Shown: piece by piece, positions 35,672-48,300 of the stretch | Layout: every line of letters begins with the position of its first letter | How positions within the stretch are numbered: position 1 is the stretch's first letter | Notes under the pieces: generated by a model | What the model saw: only the letters and a program-made list of their open reading frames with translations | Database searches by the model: none | Told to the model about the DNA's origin: nothing | Program-made: the position numbers and the translations under genes | Source: Trochalopteron elliotii | Taxonomy: Eukaryota; Chordata; Aves; Passeriformes; Leiothrichidae | Reading direction: 5' to 3' | Length of the DNA stretch: 64,000 bases | Assembly (NCBI GenBank): GCA_024734555.1 | Contig: JANPWX010000202.1 | Span: 62,001-126,000 of the forward strand

Positions 35672-35745
35672 TCTCATAGGAAGCCAGGACTGGAAGGGGC
35701 GTCCTGGGTCAGTGTGTCCAGGCTCCTGCCGAGGTATATGGACTG
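35672..35745 (-). repeat. Old CR1-like fragment
   Basis: tctcataggaagccagg, actggaaggggcgtcctggg, tcagtgtgtccaggctcctgcc. This follows the antisense CR1 3' layout 'cataggactggaagggacctc…gtcatctagtccagtcccctgc'. It is short and diverged, so the family is uncertain. Confidence 0.5.
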
Positions 35746-38084
35746 TAAAAGTTAAAAGAGAAAAATACTCTATAATAAACTTCTGATTGGTACAGTGGGA
35801 AAGTTAATGAGACAAATGAAACCTTCCGTGTGGCCTTTGCAAAGCTGAAAGTCACAGCATGGGGCAGTGCCCTTGCAAATCTTAGGTCATTAGCTTATCT
35901 TCTGCTGTAACTGCCATGGATGAATGTCAGAGGATGAAGGAATTTTCCCCTTTACAGCACTGAAGTATTCACATGTTCCTCAGAAAATCCTGGGGAAAGA
36001 TTGCCAGGTTTTTTTTTCTTGTGTAACAGGAGTATTAAAATGTTAAACATGTTTACGCAGGAGAAATTATTTGGTCCAGAGAGAGAAGAAACATCCCTTA
36101 GCTTTTAAATGTGCCTGTATGACAGTCAGGCACGTCCAGCATTCTGCAGCATTTTCCTAAAGGAAACAAGAGCCCAGAAGACCCTCCATGAAATAAGACA
36201 ATAGGTAAGAGAAGGATGGCAGTTTCTTATATACAGGTCACAAGGGAGCAATAGTGTCAGATAATTTCTGATGCTGCATTATAATGCTGAAAAAAGAACC
36301 TGATGATGTACAAGTAAAAACCAGAAGTGCTCATGTTTCAGAATTTCTGGTGCTTGCCTTTAGCTGTGCACTGATTGTCAGTATTAAATGTGCTTCTCTG
36401 CTATGTATAAGTACTTGCTGACTCTTAAGGGCACTTTTAGAGTGTTTATATTGCAAATTATCTCAATAGTTTCAAATCCTGGTGATAAAATTAGCTCTAC
36501 ATAGAATTATATATGTGCAGCTGTTCAGAGAAAGGTACAGCCTGAGAGGAGGAGAACAATAGTTTGACAGTTCCCAGAAATTCAATAGAAAATAAAACAG
36601 TGCTTTGAAAAATTCAGTTTTACACTATTTACACTTGTTCAAAACCAGAAAGATATTTTTCGAATTGTTTCAGACCATTTGTCTCTTTGATAGTAGAGTC
36701 TGTACATAATAACAGCATTGACATTTTTAATGTTTTGTATGAAATATCTCTAGGGTGAACTGGGAAGTCCACTGACTGCCTTCAGTGCTGCCTTTGGCTT
36801 GATTTTGTAATTTTACATCTTCGTCCTTACACCAGAGCCTGATCCAGGAAACTAGGGAGTACTTCAGGCTTTTCCATCAAAATGCTTGAGGCTGTGATTA
36901 TTTTTAAGCATCCAAAGAGTCTCTTTGGCTTTGGTTTCACTGTTTGAATCTCAGAGCTTGAAGTGCACACTTAAATACTTCATTGGGCTGTGCCAAACTC
37001 CACACCTGAGCTCTGGGGATAGGTAGGACTGACAGTGGTAAACTGAGCTCCATCAGCCTTGTGCCTGTTCACAGACACCCAGAAAGGAAATGTGCAGTGA
37101 ACTACATTCTCTGAGCAGTTCATGAAATCATAATAAGAGAAAGGAAATTTGCAGGTTTATTTCAGAAAAGTTCATTTACCATAAAGAATTACATACTTTA
37201 GAAGAATTAGGCAGTTTGAAAGACTCATTCTAGAGTCTGCATCATTAAACTTTGGACCTTTAAAGGTATTTAACTGTTAAACTCCTGACTCGATGGAGAC
37301 CTGTTTCTGGAATGTTGTAGTTGCTTTTATTTTAAGGTGTTCTGAATGACTTAGACTTTTAAATGCTGTGTTAATGCTTGCAGCAGGTTAATTTTTAACA
37401 AAGAGGTTTTCTTCATGAAAAGCACATTTTCTGCCCAACAGAATTTGATAGTGTTGTCCATCCAAATTTTGAAGCCTGCTAAGTTTGACATTGCTGCTAG
37501 GTTTGCTCAGTCAGGCTCAGCCTTTAGACAAAAAGGCTGTTAAAAATCTATCACCCAAAGGAGGGATCCTGACTGCTTTCCATTACAGGGTTGCCCCTCA
37601 TGGCTGTGTTGCAATGGCTTTAAGCAGGTGTGACTCATTTGTAAGACTTTGGCTCTCACGCTGCTTTGGGGAACCAGCTGGCTTTGGGCTTAGTGCTCAG
37701 CTCTGAGCCTCACCAGGACCCATTTCTAAGCCCACCTCATCCTTTACTCATCTCATCTTAAATTGCATTCATTACACCGTGGTCATCATGCAGTGACTGA
37801 TGATCCCAGCCTGTCACTGCTCCTCTTTGTGCAGCCACCAGCAGCTCAATCCCTTTCCCCTGGAGCCTGTGCTGTGCCAGGGCTTTGTCATCCTTGCTGG
37901 GCAGATGTGTTGACAAGTGACTGCCTGACCAGTGAGTCTGTCTCCCAGCTATTTTTTGGGTGAGTACATTGTCTCCCATACTTCTGTTGCATCAAGCTCA
38001 ATATATTTGCAAAAAAGTCCTGCCTCCTTCAATCAGCTCAGTGTAGAATTGAGTTGACTTGGTAGAACAAGTAAAAAGACTGAA

Positions 38085-38150
38085 GCCAAATCCTGTTTTC
38101 AGTCACCATTACATAAACTACATTGACTCCACTGAAGTCAGCAGAGAAAA
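38085..38150. repeat. Ancient fold-back-type amniote repeat, partial
   Basis: ccaaatcctgttttcagtca, then ccattacataaacta, then cattgactccactgaagtca. This parallels the family arm 'caaatcctgctctcagttacactgatgtaaat…actccattgaagtcaatgg' that is frequent in sauropsid genomes. Only one arm and the centre are visible. Confidence 0.45.
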
Positions 38151-38439
38151 CCCAGCATGAATTGTTTATATTGACTCCTGGGATGAGTGCAAAAGCAATT
38201 AAAAATTCTTTTTTTCATTAGTTATTAGGATGCCATTTAAAAGCACCTACATTAGGGTTCATCAGCTTTTGAAGAAACCAAGTGCCCCAAAGTATATTAT
38301 ACTCCCATGTCAAATATGTCAAAGCTACAGCTGAAAATTCCTCTTCCCTGAAGGTGCATTTATCTTCTGGATTCTATTGCTTTTTGAGGGAAATACTTGC
38401 ATAAAGAAGGAAAAATTAGTTATCTATATCCATCACAGA

Positions 38440-38800
38440 CAGACAGAGTGGGAGAAATTCCTATTGAAGTTTTGCCACCTATGTTTACGATACTTCAAAA
38501 TTATTTCAATTAGCAAGAGAGCATCACCTTCAAGTTTTATCCTTATGTTAATAATTGACAGCACTATCCCCCCCACAGTGTTTAATATAGGCAATACATT
38601 GAGGGGAAAAACTGTATTCACTTGAAATTCATTACTGTATTTACAATGCTGCTTTCCCATGCTTATTTTAGGGTCATTTGGGAAAAAAGCTTTAACTCTG
38701 AAAAAAAATGAATGCATTGCTATTCTGGGAGTTAGACTGTCACTTAATAAATATATTTCTGATAATAAAAATTGGTGTCATTTTCCTTGCAGGGACTTAT
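38440..38800. promoter_or_regulatory. Candidate conserved non-coding element
   Basis: Unique AT-rich sequence with TAAT and TGTTTA/TAATAATTGACAG words and no repeat signature. Evidence is weak. Confidence 0.2.
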
Positions 38801-39099
38801 TCGGAAGAAAGTTAATAAAAACTGCATGGAAAAAACAGCATCACAGCTATTTATTTTTTTTTGTTCAAAATTCCTACAGGAAAGTTCGCTGAATGCAAGA
38901 AGTATCAAGAAACAGAGAAACATTCCATGGTCTTTAAAACCTAAAGGTAAGATTCTCTTCCTAAATATGCTATTAAGCAAGGTAACTCTGATGAACCTTT
39001 TAAATACCTTTTAAGGACAAAGACTTAACTGGCCCTGCTGATGGGAAAGTCATAATGTGGCTTTTTTTCCTGATGGCTTTCTATTCTTTGTATGTGTGA

Positions 39100-40110
39100 C
39101 ACATGTCAATGAAGTTGAAAAGTGTCCGTTTCCCAGCAGGATGCTGGCTGCTCCCCAAAATGCCTGGGCAGTTTATAGAGGCCCTAATATCTCCTGATGT
39201 TGAGGGAAGGATTTGTAGGGAAAGCTTCCTGCCGGGCAGAGGCCTGCTGCCTTTGAATAGAAGGCAGCCAGCAGCTCTACAGGCCTCAGCAAGAGATGCC
39301 ACTGCACCATCAGGAAACTTTGATTTATTATCTGAGAAATTCACCATCCATCTGCATGAAGAGGTCACAGAAGCAACTTTCCTAATGCGAATCTGAGACC
39401 CCCATTATTTCCCACTTATTGCTACAAGCATGAAAAATTGCTCCAACTGAGAAAGCTGGACTTTCAGGACTCGTTGCCATGGTTGAATTTATAGGAATAT
39501 TTAGGAGCAATGCTTAGTGGGTTTTTTTTTTTTCAACCTATAAACTCCAACAATTTTCACAGGTTTTTGCTAATTAATGCCACCACTGTGGAAATGGAAG
39601 CAGTTCTGCAAACAAGCTGCGACAAATGGGATTTTTATTGCCAGTGGAAAAAGCCCAGGGAATAATTAGCGGGTCCATGGAGATCTCTTGATTACAGACA
39701 TCTGCACTGGTAATGTCCAGACACAAAGATCACCCAGGGAAATGTTTCGGGAGTTTCACCTTAGGGCACATTTATGTTGTCAGCTCCACCCTTCAAAATG
39801 CAGTCGGACATATGTGGGAAAATATTTTGTGAAATGTTAGAGCAAGGAACCTGATGTTGACTAATCTGGGCTAGGGAAACTGGCTTTGCTTTCCAAAGCA
39901 CTGTCCAGCCGCCAAGACTTGCAGATGTAATATTTTGATATCTCATTAAAGCTGATTTCACAGAGATATTTCTCGCTGCTGCATCTGAGTTGCTGTGAGT
40001 TGCCTGAGATGCTTTTGCAGTCATCACTGCCTTGTTGACTAGGATGAAGAGGAAACAAGGAGACTGATTATTAAAAAGCCACATGACTCCTTGAAAATGA
40101 AGCACTAAAA
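39100..40110. promoter_or_regulatory. Candidate long regulatory block with RBPJ consensus
   Basis: About 1 kb of high-complexity sequence. It has scattered retained CpGs, a TEAD-type ggaatatttagg near 39493, an RFX half-site GTTGCCATGG near 39473, and a full RBPJ consensus TGTGGGAAA at 39813-39821. Several homeodomain words occur (ataattagcgg, tcattaaagc). It lies about 30 kb upstream of JAG1. The open frames inside have no domains and are treated as chance. The call rests on motif content, not alignment. Confidence 0.35.
39813..39821 (+). promoter_or_regulatory. RBPJ/CSL consensus site, distal
   Basis: TGTGGGAAA fits YGTGGGAAM exactly. About 0.5 copies of the TGTGGGAAA/CGTGGGAAA pair are expected by chance per 64 kb on both strands; TGTGGGAAA is seen twice (here and at 10886-10894). 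This is suggestive only. Confidence 0.3.
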
Positions 40111-42407
40111 AAAGAATTCATGTCAAGACAGGATTTATTAGTTCAGGTTGAAGGGTAACTTGATTTGGGATTTTCCTCTTGTCAAAGAGATTCACAATAT
40201 AAATTATGCATCTCCTTATAAAAGTGGTAGATGTTTTGCCTTTTTTGAAAAGGCATGCTTTTAAACTGGCACATAAAATAATTATTTCAGGCCTATGAAG
40301 CAGATCTTTTTTAAAACCACAATTATTTTCATTCAGATACCATTAGAGCACAGTTGCCCCAGTTGTAGACTTGTTCATGTTGTATTAAATGCCAATAAGT
40401 ACCAAACAAAAATCATCCTTTCCCTGAAAAATTTATAGCATACAGGTTTGCTTGTGTTTACCAATTGTGCTTGGATATAGGATATAAAATAAATTAAATT
40501 TATAGTGCATGTGATTTTAAAACATTGGGAACACAATGCAGGTCTGTCTTGCTTACAATCTCTCTTTGATTGGATCTTCAATCCCACAAGCCTTGAAGCA
40601 GTAAATGCCCTTAAATTTGTATTTAAACCCATCCTTCCCCAGGACAACCATTAAGCAAATTATTCATTTTAAGATACATTTCAGTCCCAGTGGCATCATT
40701 TATCCTACTCACTGGTCAGGCAGTCAGTTACAACCAAGTTAAGTACTGAGCAGACCTAATTCTGAATCCAGGCTGTCCTTCAAAATGTCATGAGAAGCAA
40801 GAATAACTAATTCTGGCTTTTATGTCACTATGTACTTGACACATAGCTGCACCCACTAATGCACCCACATATCAGATATTTCCAGAGACCTCTCTTGGTT
40901 TAGCTTTTCTGGTCTCTCTGTGATGAGGGGCAGGTGTAGAAGGAATAAAGTGTTAGGAAAGAAGGAGAATTCAGAGTTATTCAAATGAAACTTTTGTTCT
41001 CAGATAACTGCAGCTTGTATGACAAGTACATGTATATTCATGGGCACTGAGTACTAGAATTCATGCTTGTTGCTGTCTGACCCAGGATATTTACAGAGAT
41101 GTGAAGCAACTTCAGAATGAGATTTGTAATAACGTTATGAGTTCTTATGAAGTCTTTTCAGAAGTCCCCAGAGATGCCTGTGATCACATGTGTCTTGCTG
41201 TCACCGCCTTGGACAGATGGGAAAGTCCCCAGAGAAATTGCTTCAGAGTGGTGTTTACTGATCAGGATGTGGGCTGCAATGACACTGGTTTAGTGGAACA
41301 CTTGCCCTGATTTTGGGGTGCAGGTGAAAGTACATCCTATCTTACAGTGTCCTGCAGACAGGGTTCTCATTGATTCTGGGTAGTCTTTCAAAGTACAGGT
41401 TATTTACATGTACAATCCAGATGACTTTGAGCTCCAGCTTGGTGCATTTTTCAGCTGCATTTCAGGAAATGGTTTGTGGTGGTTAAAGGTATGAGTGTGT
41501 GGTGTGGGTATCTGCCGTTGAGAAATACGATATGAATTCCTGTAAATAAGGTATTTAAGCATAAATGTGTTTGACTGTTTTCTAATGAGCCTTGCTCACA
41601 GGCCCTGCAGGGTTAATTAGCTTTCTAGATCTTATCTTTACTCTATTACACTAAAGGCAAAAACCTCTACAGGAACTGAATCCACTCAGAAAGAGCAAAT
41701 AAACTAGCTCTAAATGATCACAAACTGACCAAGCTTTTCTGCTTCAGCTCCCTGTGTGCCTTCAGGCAACCAGGATTTAAAAGCACTGAGATTACAGGAC
41801 CATAAAAATACACATTTACATTTACGTGTGGTCACATGCAAAATTTAAGATTTAGAGAAAGCCACAAAGGGAATGTTTAACACAGGTAGCCAGGCACAAG
41901 CTGAATTAATGACACAGCAGCCCCAGCAGAAACACAAGAAAAACATGTAAACCTTCATCTATTATTAGTTGCTGTAGCCCACACTCCAGAGCACAAGGAC
42001 GCATGGTCATTAGAGCCTGTTCTTTTCCATGAGATCTTTTAGCTGCCTCATGAATGGGAGCTGGGCAAATCCTGAAATGTAGAGAATTCACAAGTGAAAG
42101 TGCTTGTTTGGAGTTTTATTTCTTTGTTGGATGATGAAATCACTGATAATATGAAAAGAGTAGCCAGAACCCTGTCCCTACCTCTGCCCAGGTGGGGACA
42201 CTCTGTGGGAGGACTCTTCAGCCTGTCTGTGTTGGACACCCTGGGCTGGGAGAAGGATGCAGATTGTGCTCCCAGGATGTGCATCAGCTCCTCTAGCACG
42301 GGCAGGGTTTGCATTCCTGCAGCCCCTGGCAGGCAGGCAGAGCTTTTATACCAAGTCTTGCACGTCTGCTAAAGGCAATTCAAGACCCTGCAGCAAATAC
42401 AAGAGTG
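40111..42407. other. Intergenic, no gene seen
   Basis: AT-leaning unique sequence without recognised repeats or coding potential. Confidence 0.55.
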
Positions 42408-42680
42408 TGTGCTGATAGGACAAGGGGCAATGGCTTCGAACTGACGGAGAGTAGGTTTGGATTAGATATTAGAAAGAAATTCTTCCCTGTGAGGGTGCTG
42501 AGGCCCTGGCACAGGTTGACCAGAGAAATTGTGGATGCCTCATCCCCTGAAGTGTCAAAGGCCAGGCTGGATGGAGCTCTGAGCAACCTGGCCTAGTGGG
42601 AGGTGTCCCTTCCCGTGGCAGTGGGGTTGGGAACAGATGATGCCCCTTCCAAGCCACTCAGTTACTCTATGAGTCTATGA
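42408..42680 (+). mobile_element. CR1 LINE 3' end, truncated
   Basis: Sense orientation. gataggacaaggggcaatgg, then ggtttggattagatattag, aaagaaattcttccctgtg, ctgaggccctggcacaggtt, aggccaggctggatggagct, and a tail ccttccaagccactcagtt followed by tatgagtctatga. This is the canonical CR1 order over about 270 bp, the longest copy here. Chance frames run across it. Confidence 0.92.
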
Positions 42681-43047
42681 ACTCCTTTGCTTAAAAGTCC
42701 TGTGTTCTAATGTGATGCAGACACATCCTGATGGAAAGCTCCAGGAGTAGATTCTGTTTGGTTTTCCATGTGTTGGTGTCACACCTACCAGACTGGCTTT
42801 TAGGCCTGACTTGTTAAGCTTCCTGATGCAACTGCAGCACAAGTATTATTCTCTTCATGTAAGATATGAAGAGAAACACATTTTCTTTTTAATTTTTCTT
42901 GCCTTGACACTGTTGTGTTTGCAGAAAATATGTACTTTTTTTTTTCCCAAGAGTGTCTTGTCAAGGAATAAAAACTAGACTGGTTCATTTTAAGCAAATC
43001 TGGGTTCTGGTTGTGTAATTATGGATCTGCTCACATGAACATGTACC

Positions 43048-43067
43048 AAAAAAAAAAAAAAAAAAAA
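43048..43067. repeat. Poly-A homopolymer (20 A)
   Basis: An uninterrupted A20 followed by a C-interrupted A-rich stretch to about 43087. It is the longest homopolymer in the window and likely length-variable. Confidence 0.92.
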
Positions 43068-45325
43068 CCACCCAAAAAAAACAAAAAGTGGAGGAGTTCC
43101 CAGGGGAAAAGTAATGAAGTCTGTTTGTCTTGCAAAAGCTATGTTGTATTATAATATAGCAAATGATAGCACGAGAACTTCTCATGTAGGACATTCTTCA
43201 GGAATAAAATTCAACCAAGAGATGAGTTTCAGAAATCAGTTGTCCACCCCCCTACAGAAGTTTGTTTAGTTCCTTTGCAAATTACAAACTACTCAGCACC
43301 TTAGGCAGGGTCTGCTCCTCAGCTGGCCTGGCTCAGCACAGTAATGAGATCAATAGTGGAGCTATTCAATAGCAGCCCTGAATTTAGAATGCTAATTGTT
43401 TAACCTTGCCAAGTGGAACAATTGCATTTTTGATACCACAGTGGTAGGGAGCTCAAATAAACAAAGGTGAAAAGGACATTCTCTTGTGCATGCACTTTTT
43501 TTTTTTTTTGGCACATAATTAGGCTAATCAAAACCTGTGGGCCTATAATGATGTACTGAAAATTAAACATTTGCGAAACTCCTTACAGGTTGGGGGAATA
43601 AAGGCATGGATTGTAAGACTGAGAAAAGAAGAAAAATCAGAAGGTCATGTTGTTTTATCTCTCACTGGAGTTTTCTCCTAGGATTTGTTATGATTTACTG
43701 TCATTACATATTATGTAAACAGACACTGTTTCCATGAAGTGGGAGGTCCTGTTAGTCTTCTGTAGCTATTCAGCATTGTTTGTGAATTTAACTGGATATG
43801 TACCTCCTTACTGTATGGGAATGATCAGGAATCTGTTCCCTGTAGCCTCAGGTTATGGCTCTGACCCCATTAAATGTGTAGGTGGGGTCTTCCCTGGTAA
43901 GTCAGTAAAGCCAAGGAAAGTCTGAGATGATTTCAATGTTTCCTGCTGTTGTTTCCTCCTTAGTGGATGCTCTTGTCTCATCCAGTTTAGCAACTGCCTG
44001 GCCCCAGGGCCCACAAAAATACTCTGGAAGGATACTTTCTGTTTGAGCTTTAGGGAATGACTGCATGGTAGGTGGTTAAAAAAAATAAAAGGTAAATAGA
44101 GAACAAAACATCCCTTTTTTCCCGTTTCCTTCTAAATCCTCTACTAAACTACATCTTTACTTCATTCTCTACCAGCAGAACCTGTGTTGCTTTGTCATAA
44201 GGGTGTCCACACTTTCTTCAACAACAAAGACAAATCAGTTCTAGCAAATATATTGCTTAAAGTCTTGTGTTCCTTCTGTTGAAAAGCCCTGCCTTTTGGT
44301 GGTTTTTTTTTCCCCCAGCCTATAGCCAAAGTTTCACTGACACCATTGGTAGCCTTCCTGGGATGTCTGAGAGTAATTTATTAATTCCCCTTTCCAGGAG
44401 TGATTCTTTCAGGGCTGCCACACCAGTGCACATTGCAGCAGGGTCTCCTTCCACACCAGTGGCTAAACTGGAGCAGATCCTCTGGCACTGGTTCCTGTCT
44501 CTGGGAGTTGTCCTGGCTGGATGGCTGTGAGGAGGTGGGAAGAAATGCACAGCAGTCCTGTGCTCACTCACTTGGCTGCCAAACATGCACATTTCACTGC
44601 TTTCTTGAGAGCACTTTCCTGCTGTGGAAATGTGATATGCCTGACTAGGTAGGCCAACAGCTGTGTGATTGTCCATCTGCTGCTTCTCCAGATTAAATAT
44701 TAGCCCTTGTGTCTCCTCCAAAGCAATGAATTTTGTCCAAGTGCAGTTCTCAAAGAAGAGCTTTTCTTCCTTCTCTTCTTCTGCACCAGATATTCTGTGA
44801 GATAAGTGATACAGATGGGCAGCAGGGGAAATAAGGCAAACTACTGCCAAAAAGTAGGGCCTATTATTTGTGTTGATTTTTAAATGTAATTGCTCTTCAG
44901 TGGTAAATGAAACAAAGCACGCAGCCAGAGCAAGATAACTACACAGTGTTAGTGAGGGAATCCTGTCACATCTGCAGAGTGAAGGCATCTTGGCTGCTGG
45001 CTGGTGAGATCTCCCCAGGAGACAAATGCCTCACAGAGAACTTCTTTCATGAGAAACATTTCAGCTCCTTATGGCCTTCATTGCTACTTCTGCTCTACCC
45101 TTACCGTGTACATTTGTTTATCAGTGTTGATAGAATTTTTAGTTTCTATAGATGAGGATATTTGAGCTGGCTGTTTGTTGTTTTTCCCCAGCTGACATAG
45201 AGAGAAATATTTGAGATAGATTTTGGAAGTAGACAGAGTCATTCTTAATTTGTTTCTTTAGAGCTTCATTTTCCTCATGCAAGTTATTTGTAACTCCCAC
45301 TGAAGCCAATAAATTCCTAGTCCTG

Positions 45326-45334
45326 NNNNNNNNN
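45326..45334. other. Small assembly gap (9 N)
   Basis: Nine unknown bases in plain AT-rich sequence. Nothing in the flanks explains a sequencing failure, so it is probably a scaffolding or masking artefact. Confidence 0.98.
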
Positions 45335-48300
45335 TCTCATATAAAAATAACTGGTGTGAGTTACGAAATTGCATTAATACACGGATTTCTGCTGACTCTT
45401 CATTTATGGCTTATCTTTCATTGCCTCTATTATAGCACTTGTTGCCCTGGGATTCAGAGTTATGTCCAGGCTTGCTGCAGATCTCCTCTCCTCAGAATTT
45501 CACCCATTGCTCGTGAGAATTTCAACTTCTGGATAAATAAATATTTTGGGTCAGGTCTTGAAAACACAGAAGTCCTTATTCGAATGTTATTTTTGGAACA
45601 TGCCCATGTCTTAGTGGAACTCTCACACCACCATAGCTGATGGAAGAAATAGAGAAATGTAACTTCATGACTTGGATTTGAGGGTCAGATGGGAGGGAAG
45701 GAGATGGGAGAAGGAGTAGACAGATAAGGTGACTGAGCTTTCCCTGCAGAAGAATAAAAGGATTTAGTAGTGACAGTAAGTAGAACAAGCATAATGTCAA
45801 ATGCATCTTCCAAAGAGAGTTAAAAATCATATCAGGCTAAAACAAACCGATGTGGCAGCTCAGGGGGAGCTGCAGTAACAAGCTGAACTCACCCCATACT
45901 GTCCCTCTTGCCCTTTTGTTCTAGGAACAGATGTCCATTCTCCCCCAGCTGTCTTCTAGTTTCAGAATTAAGACCTTGGGCTCTGAACTTTAAATTCATG
46001 ATTGCCTTCATAAACTTCTCTATCCTTTCACTGTGAGAGTAATTTCATTGTTTTTCTTCTAATTATCAGTCTCTTCCTGTATTGCCTGTGTAAAGTTAAA
46101 CAAAAAAAAGACTGGGCTTTGCTGACTTGTTGGGCCTATGCTGGACAGTCCTTCCTACCCAGATATTTAACCCTTTTCCATTTCCAACAATACATAAGCA
46201 GAACAAGTTTCTGGAGCAGAATATTTCCTGTCTTTGGGAAGAAAAATTAGGTGGTACTTTACAGACTGAAACAGTTTGAAACCATCTTTAAATAGTAGAA
46301 TTATAAATTGATCCAGAAAAAAGAAATGAAACCAGAGAAAACCTTTGGGATAAAATGTTTAGTGTTTCATGCCATCAGGAGAGATAAAGTTTTGGTAAGT
46401 ATATTCATTTTAACAGGTGGTTTTGACAGTGCCAAAGATATTTTCCACACTCATGTTAGCGAATTATGTCTCTGTTATTCTTAATTCTCTTCCAGACCTC
46501 CTAAACTAAGGGGATACAGACTAATTGATCAGATACCCAGCACAGGCTTGTGGGATTTGGGAAATGAATGGGGAAGATCAGATGTGATTGGTGGGCAAGC
46601 AGAGAGTGTCTGTACAGATCTGTGGCCACTATGGGCTCGGGTTTGGCACTTTCAGCCCATGAGTGAGTGCCTTGGTGAAGCCTCAGTGAAAAGAGCAACT
46701 CAAGTTTATAATGACAGATGGGACAGGCTCTTCAAGGTGGAGGCCTGTCTGGCTTATCAGCAGGGCATCACAGAATTCCAAGGAAGGAAGGCAGAAAGCT
46801 TGAAATAACAGAAATCCTTGGAGCCTTTTAGTTGCAAAGGCAGACAATTAGGCAAGCATTGCCAGTTGATTTTCCTGACAACTGAATAAAAAATGATGAT
46901 TAAACCGTCAGATTTAGGTCACATAATAAACTTACAATTTATTAAGAGAGCCTACAACTCTCAAACACCCAGAAATGACTTTAACAATAGGATTTATACA
47001 CTGTTGCATCTTTTAAAAATACCAAATGAGGGTCAGACATATTATGATCATGTCCTAATGTGACATAAACAAGCAGAAAGTGATTGAAGAGATTCTTGAG
47101 GTTCTTTGCCTCTCTCATCTTCCAAACAGCAACACCCCATGTGATCAGACACTCCATTTCATAGAGCAGTGTGATTCTTGAGCCCATATTTTGTGCAATT
47201 ATTTCATTATTTTTCTTCAGACAACCTTCCAAATGCTTGCAGGAGGGGATTGTAGCAGTGTGAAAGGTGGCAGTGACCTGGAGATTCCACCCCTGCTGCT
47301 TCCACTGTGTTGTCTTTTGTGAAACACTAACTTGTTCATGAGGATGCTGTAGAATATTGATCAGAGCACAGAATCATTAACACAAAGTAGTTTTCCACAT
47401 CCTGCCTCATAGCTGCTCTTGCAGTTGATGTTCAACTTTGGCAGTGTAGTGTTCGGGATGTGGAAGTCCCTTTTAATCAAATATTACAAAACAAGGGCCA
47501 AATCTCCAGCTCTTGCAAATGTCCTGGCACTTGCCAATTTCCTGGGCTGCGCTGATTTTTCACTCTCTGAAGAACCTTGTTCCTGAAGCTTCTAAATTGA
47601 GATAAATGCTGTCTTACTGCAGAGCTTTCCAGTGATCAGCTGGAAGCCTGAGGTCCCCTGGCTCCATCTGGGTAATAAAGTGCAGATGCTGGATGCCTCT
47701 CTCCACCTGATGAGCTGTCAATGTGCTGGATAGATGAGCTGTCAGGAAACGAAAGAGGTTTCAAGTTGAAACATTTCTTAGTTTTTTTCTTTCAGAAAGA
47801 AATAAGAAGTAAAAAATAATTCTGTGGAGTGCCTTGATTTCATCAAATCAGCATTTTTTCCACCGAGTGTTGGTTCTCAGAGAAGCCAGAGGCCCTGTGA
47901 GTTCAGTTGAATTTTAGAACTCTGCTACTGTAGTGCTTTGGAGTGAGGAGGGTTTGGGGACCCGACAGCTTGAGATTGGTTCCTTGCATTGCACAGGCAG
48001 CGTGGCTCTGCAGTGAGTCATGAGGCAGCAGGGAAACAGGGGAGAGTTGAGTGGGTAGGGTAAAGGTCTGTATGATGGAAAAGTCAGTGCTAGCAGGGAT
48101 TCACTTCAGGATCTCCCAAACACTTGGCACTGCAGGGGTTTAATGCATATGGCTACGAGGTGGGTGTTACATGGAAATCAGCAAGGGTGGTGGTTGGTGT
48201 GAGTGCAGAATGCCAAGGTCACACACAGTGGGTACAGTTTTTGGAGTTTCCATTGAGGCACTGATAGTGGAAAATGTGACACAGACTAATCACTGTGCTA

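Larger units (their letters stand above)
33791..38439. other. Intergenic, no gene seen
   Basis: AT-leaning desert. It contains a diverged CR1-like fragment (35672-35745) and a second fold-back-type repeat (38085-38150). Short frames on both strands show no domains. Confidence 0.55.

Noticed and set aside
42408..42680. Open frames on both strands across this interval as genes
   Set aside because: The interval is a CR1 3' end, so the frames are incidental.
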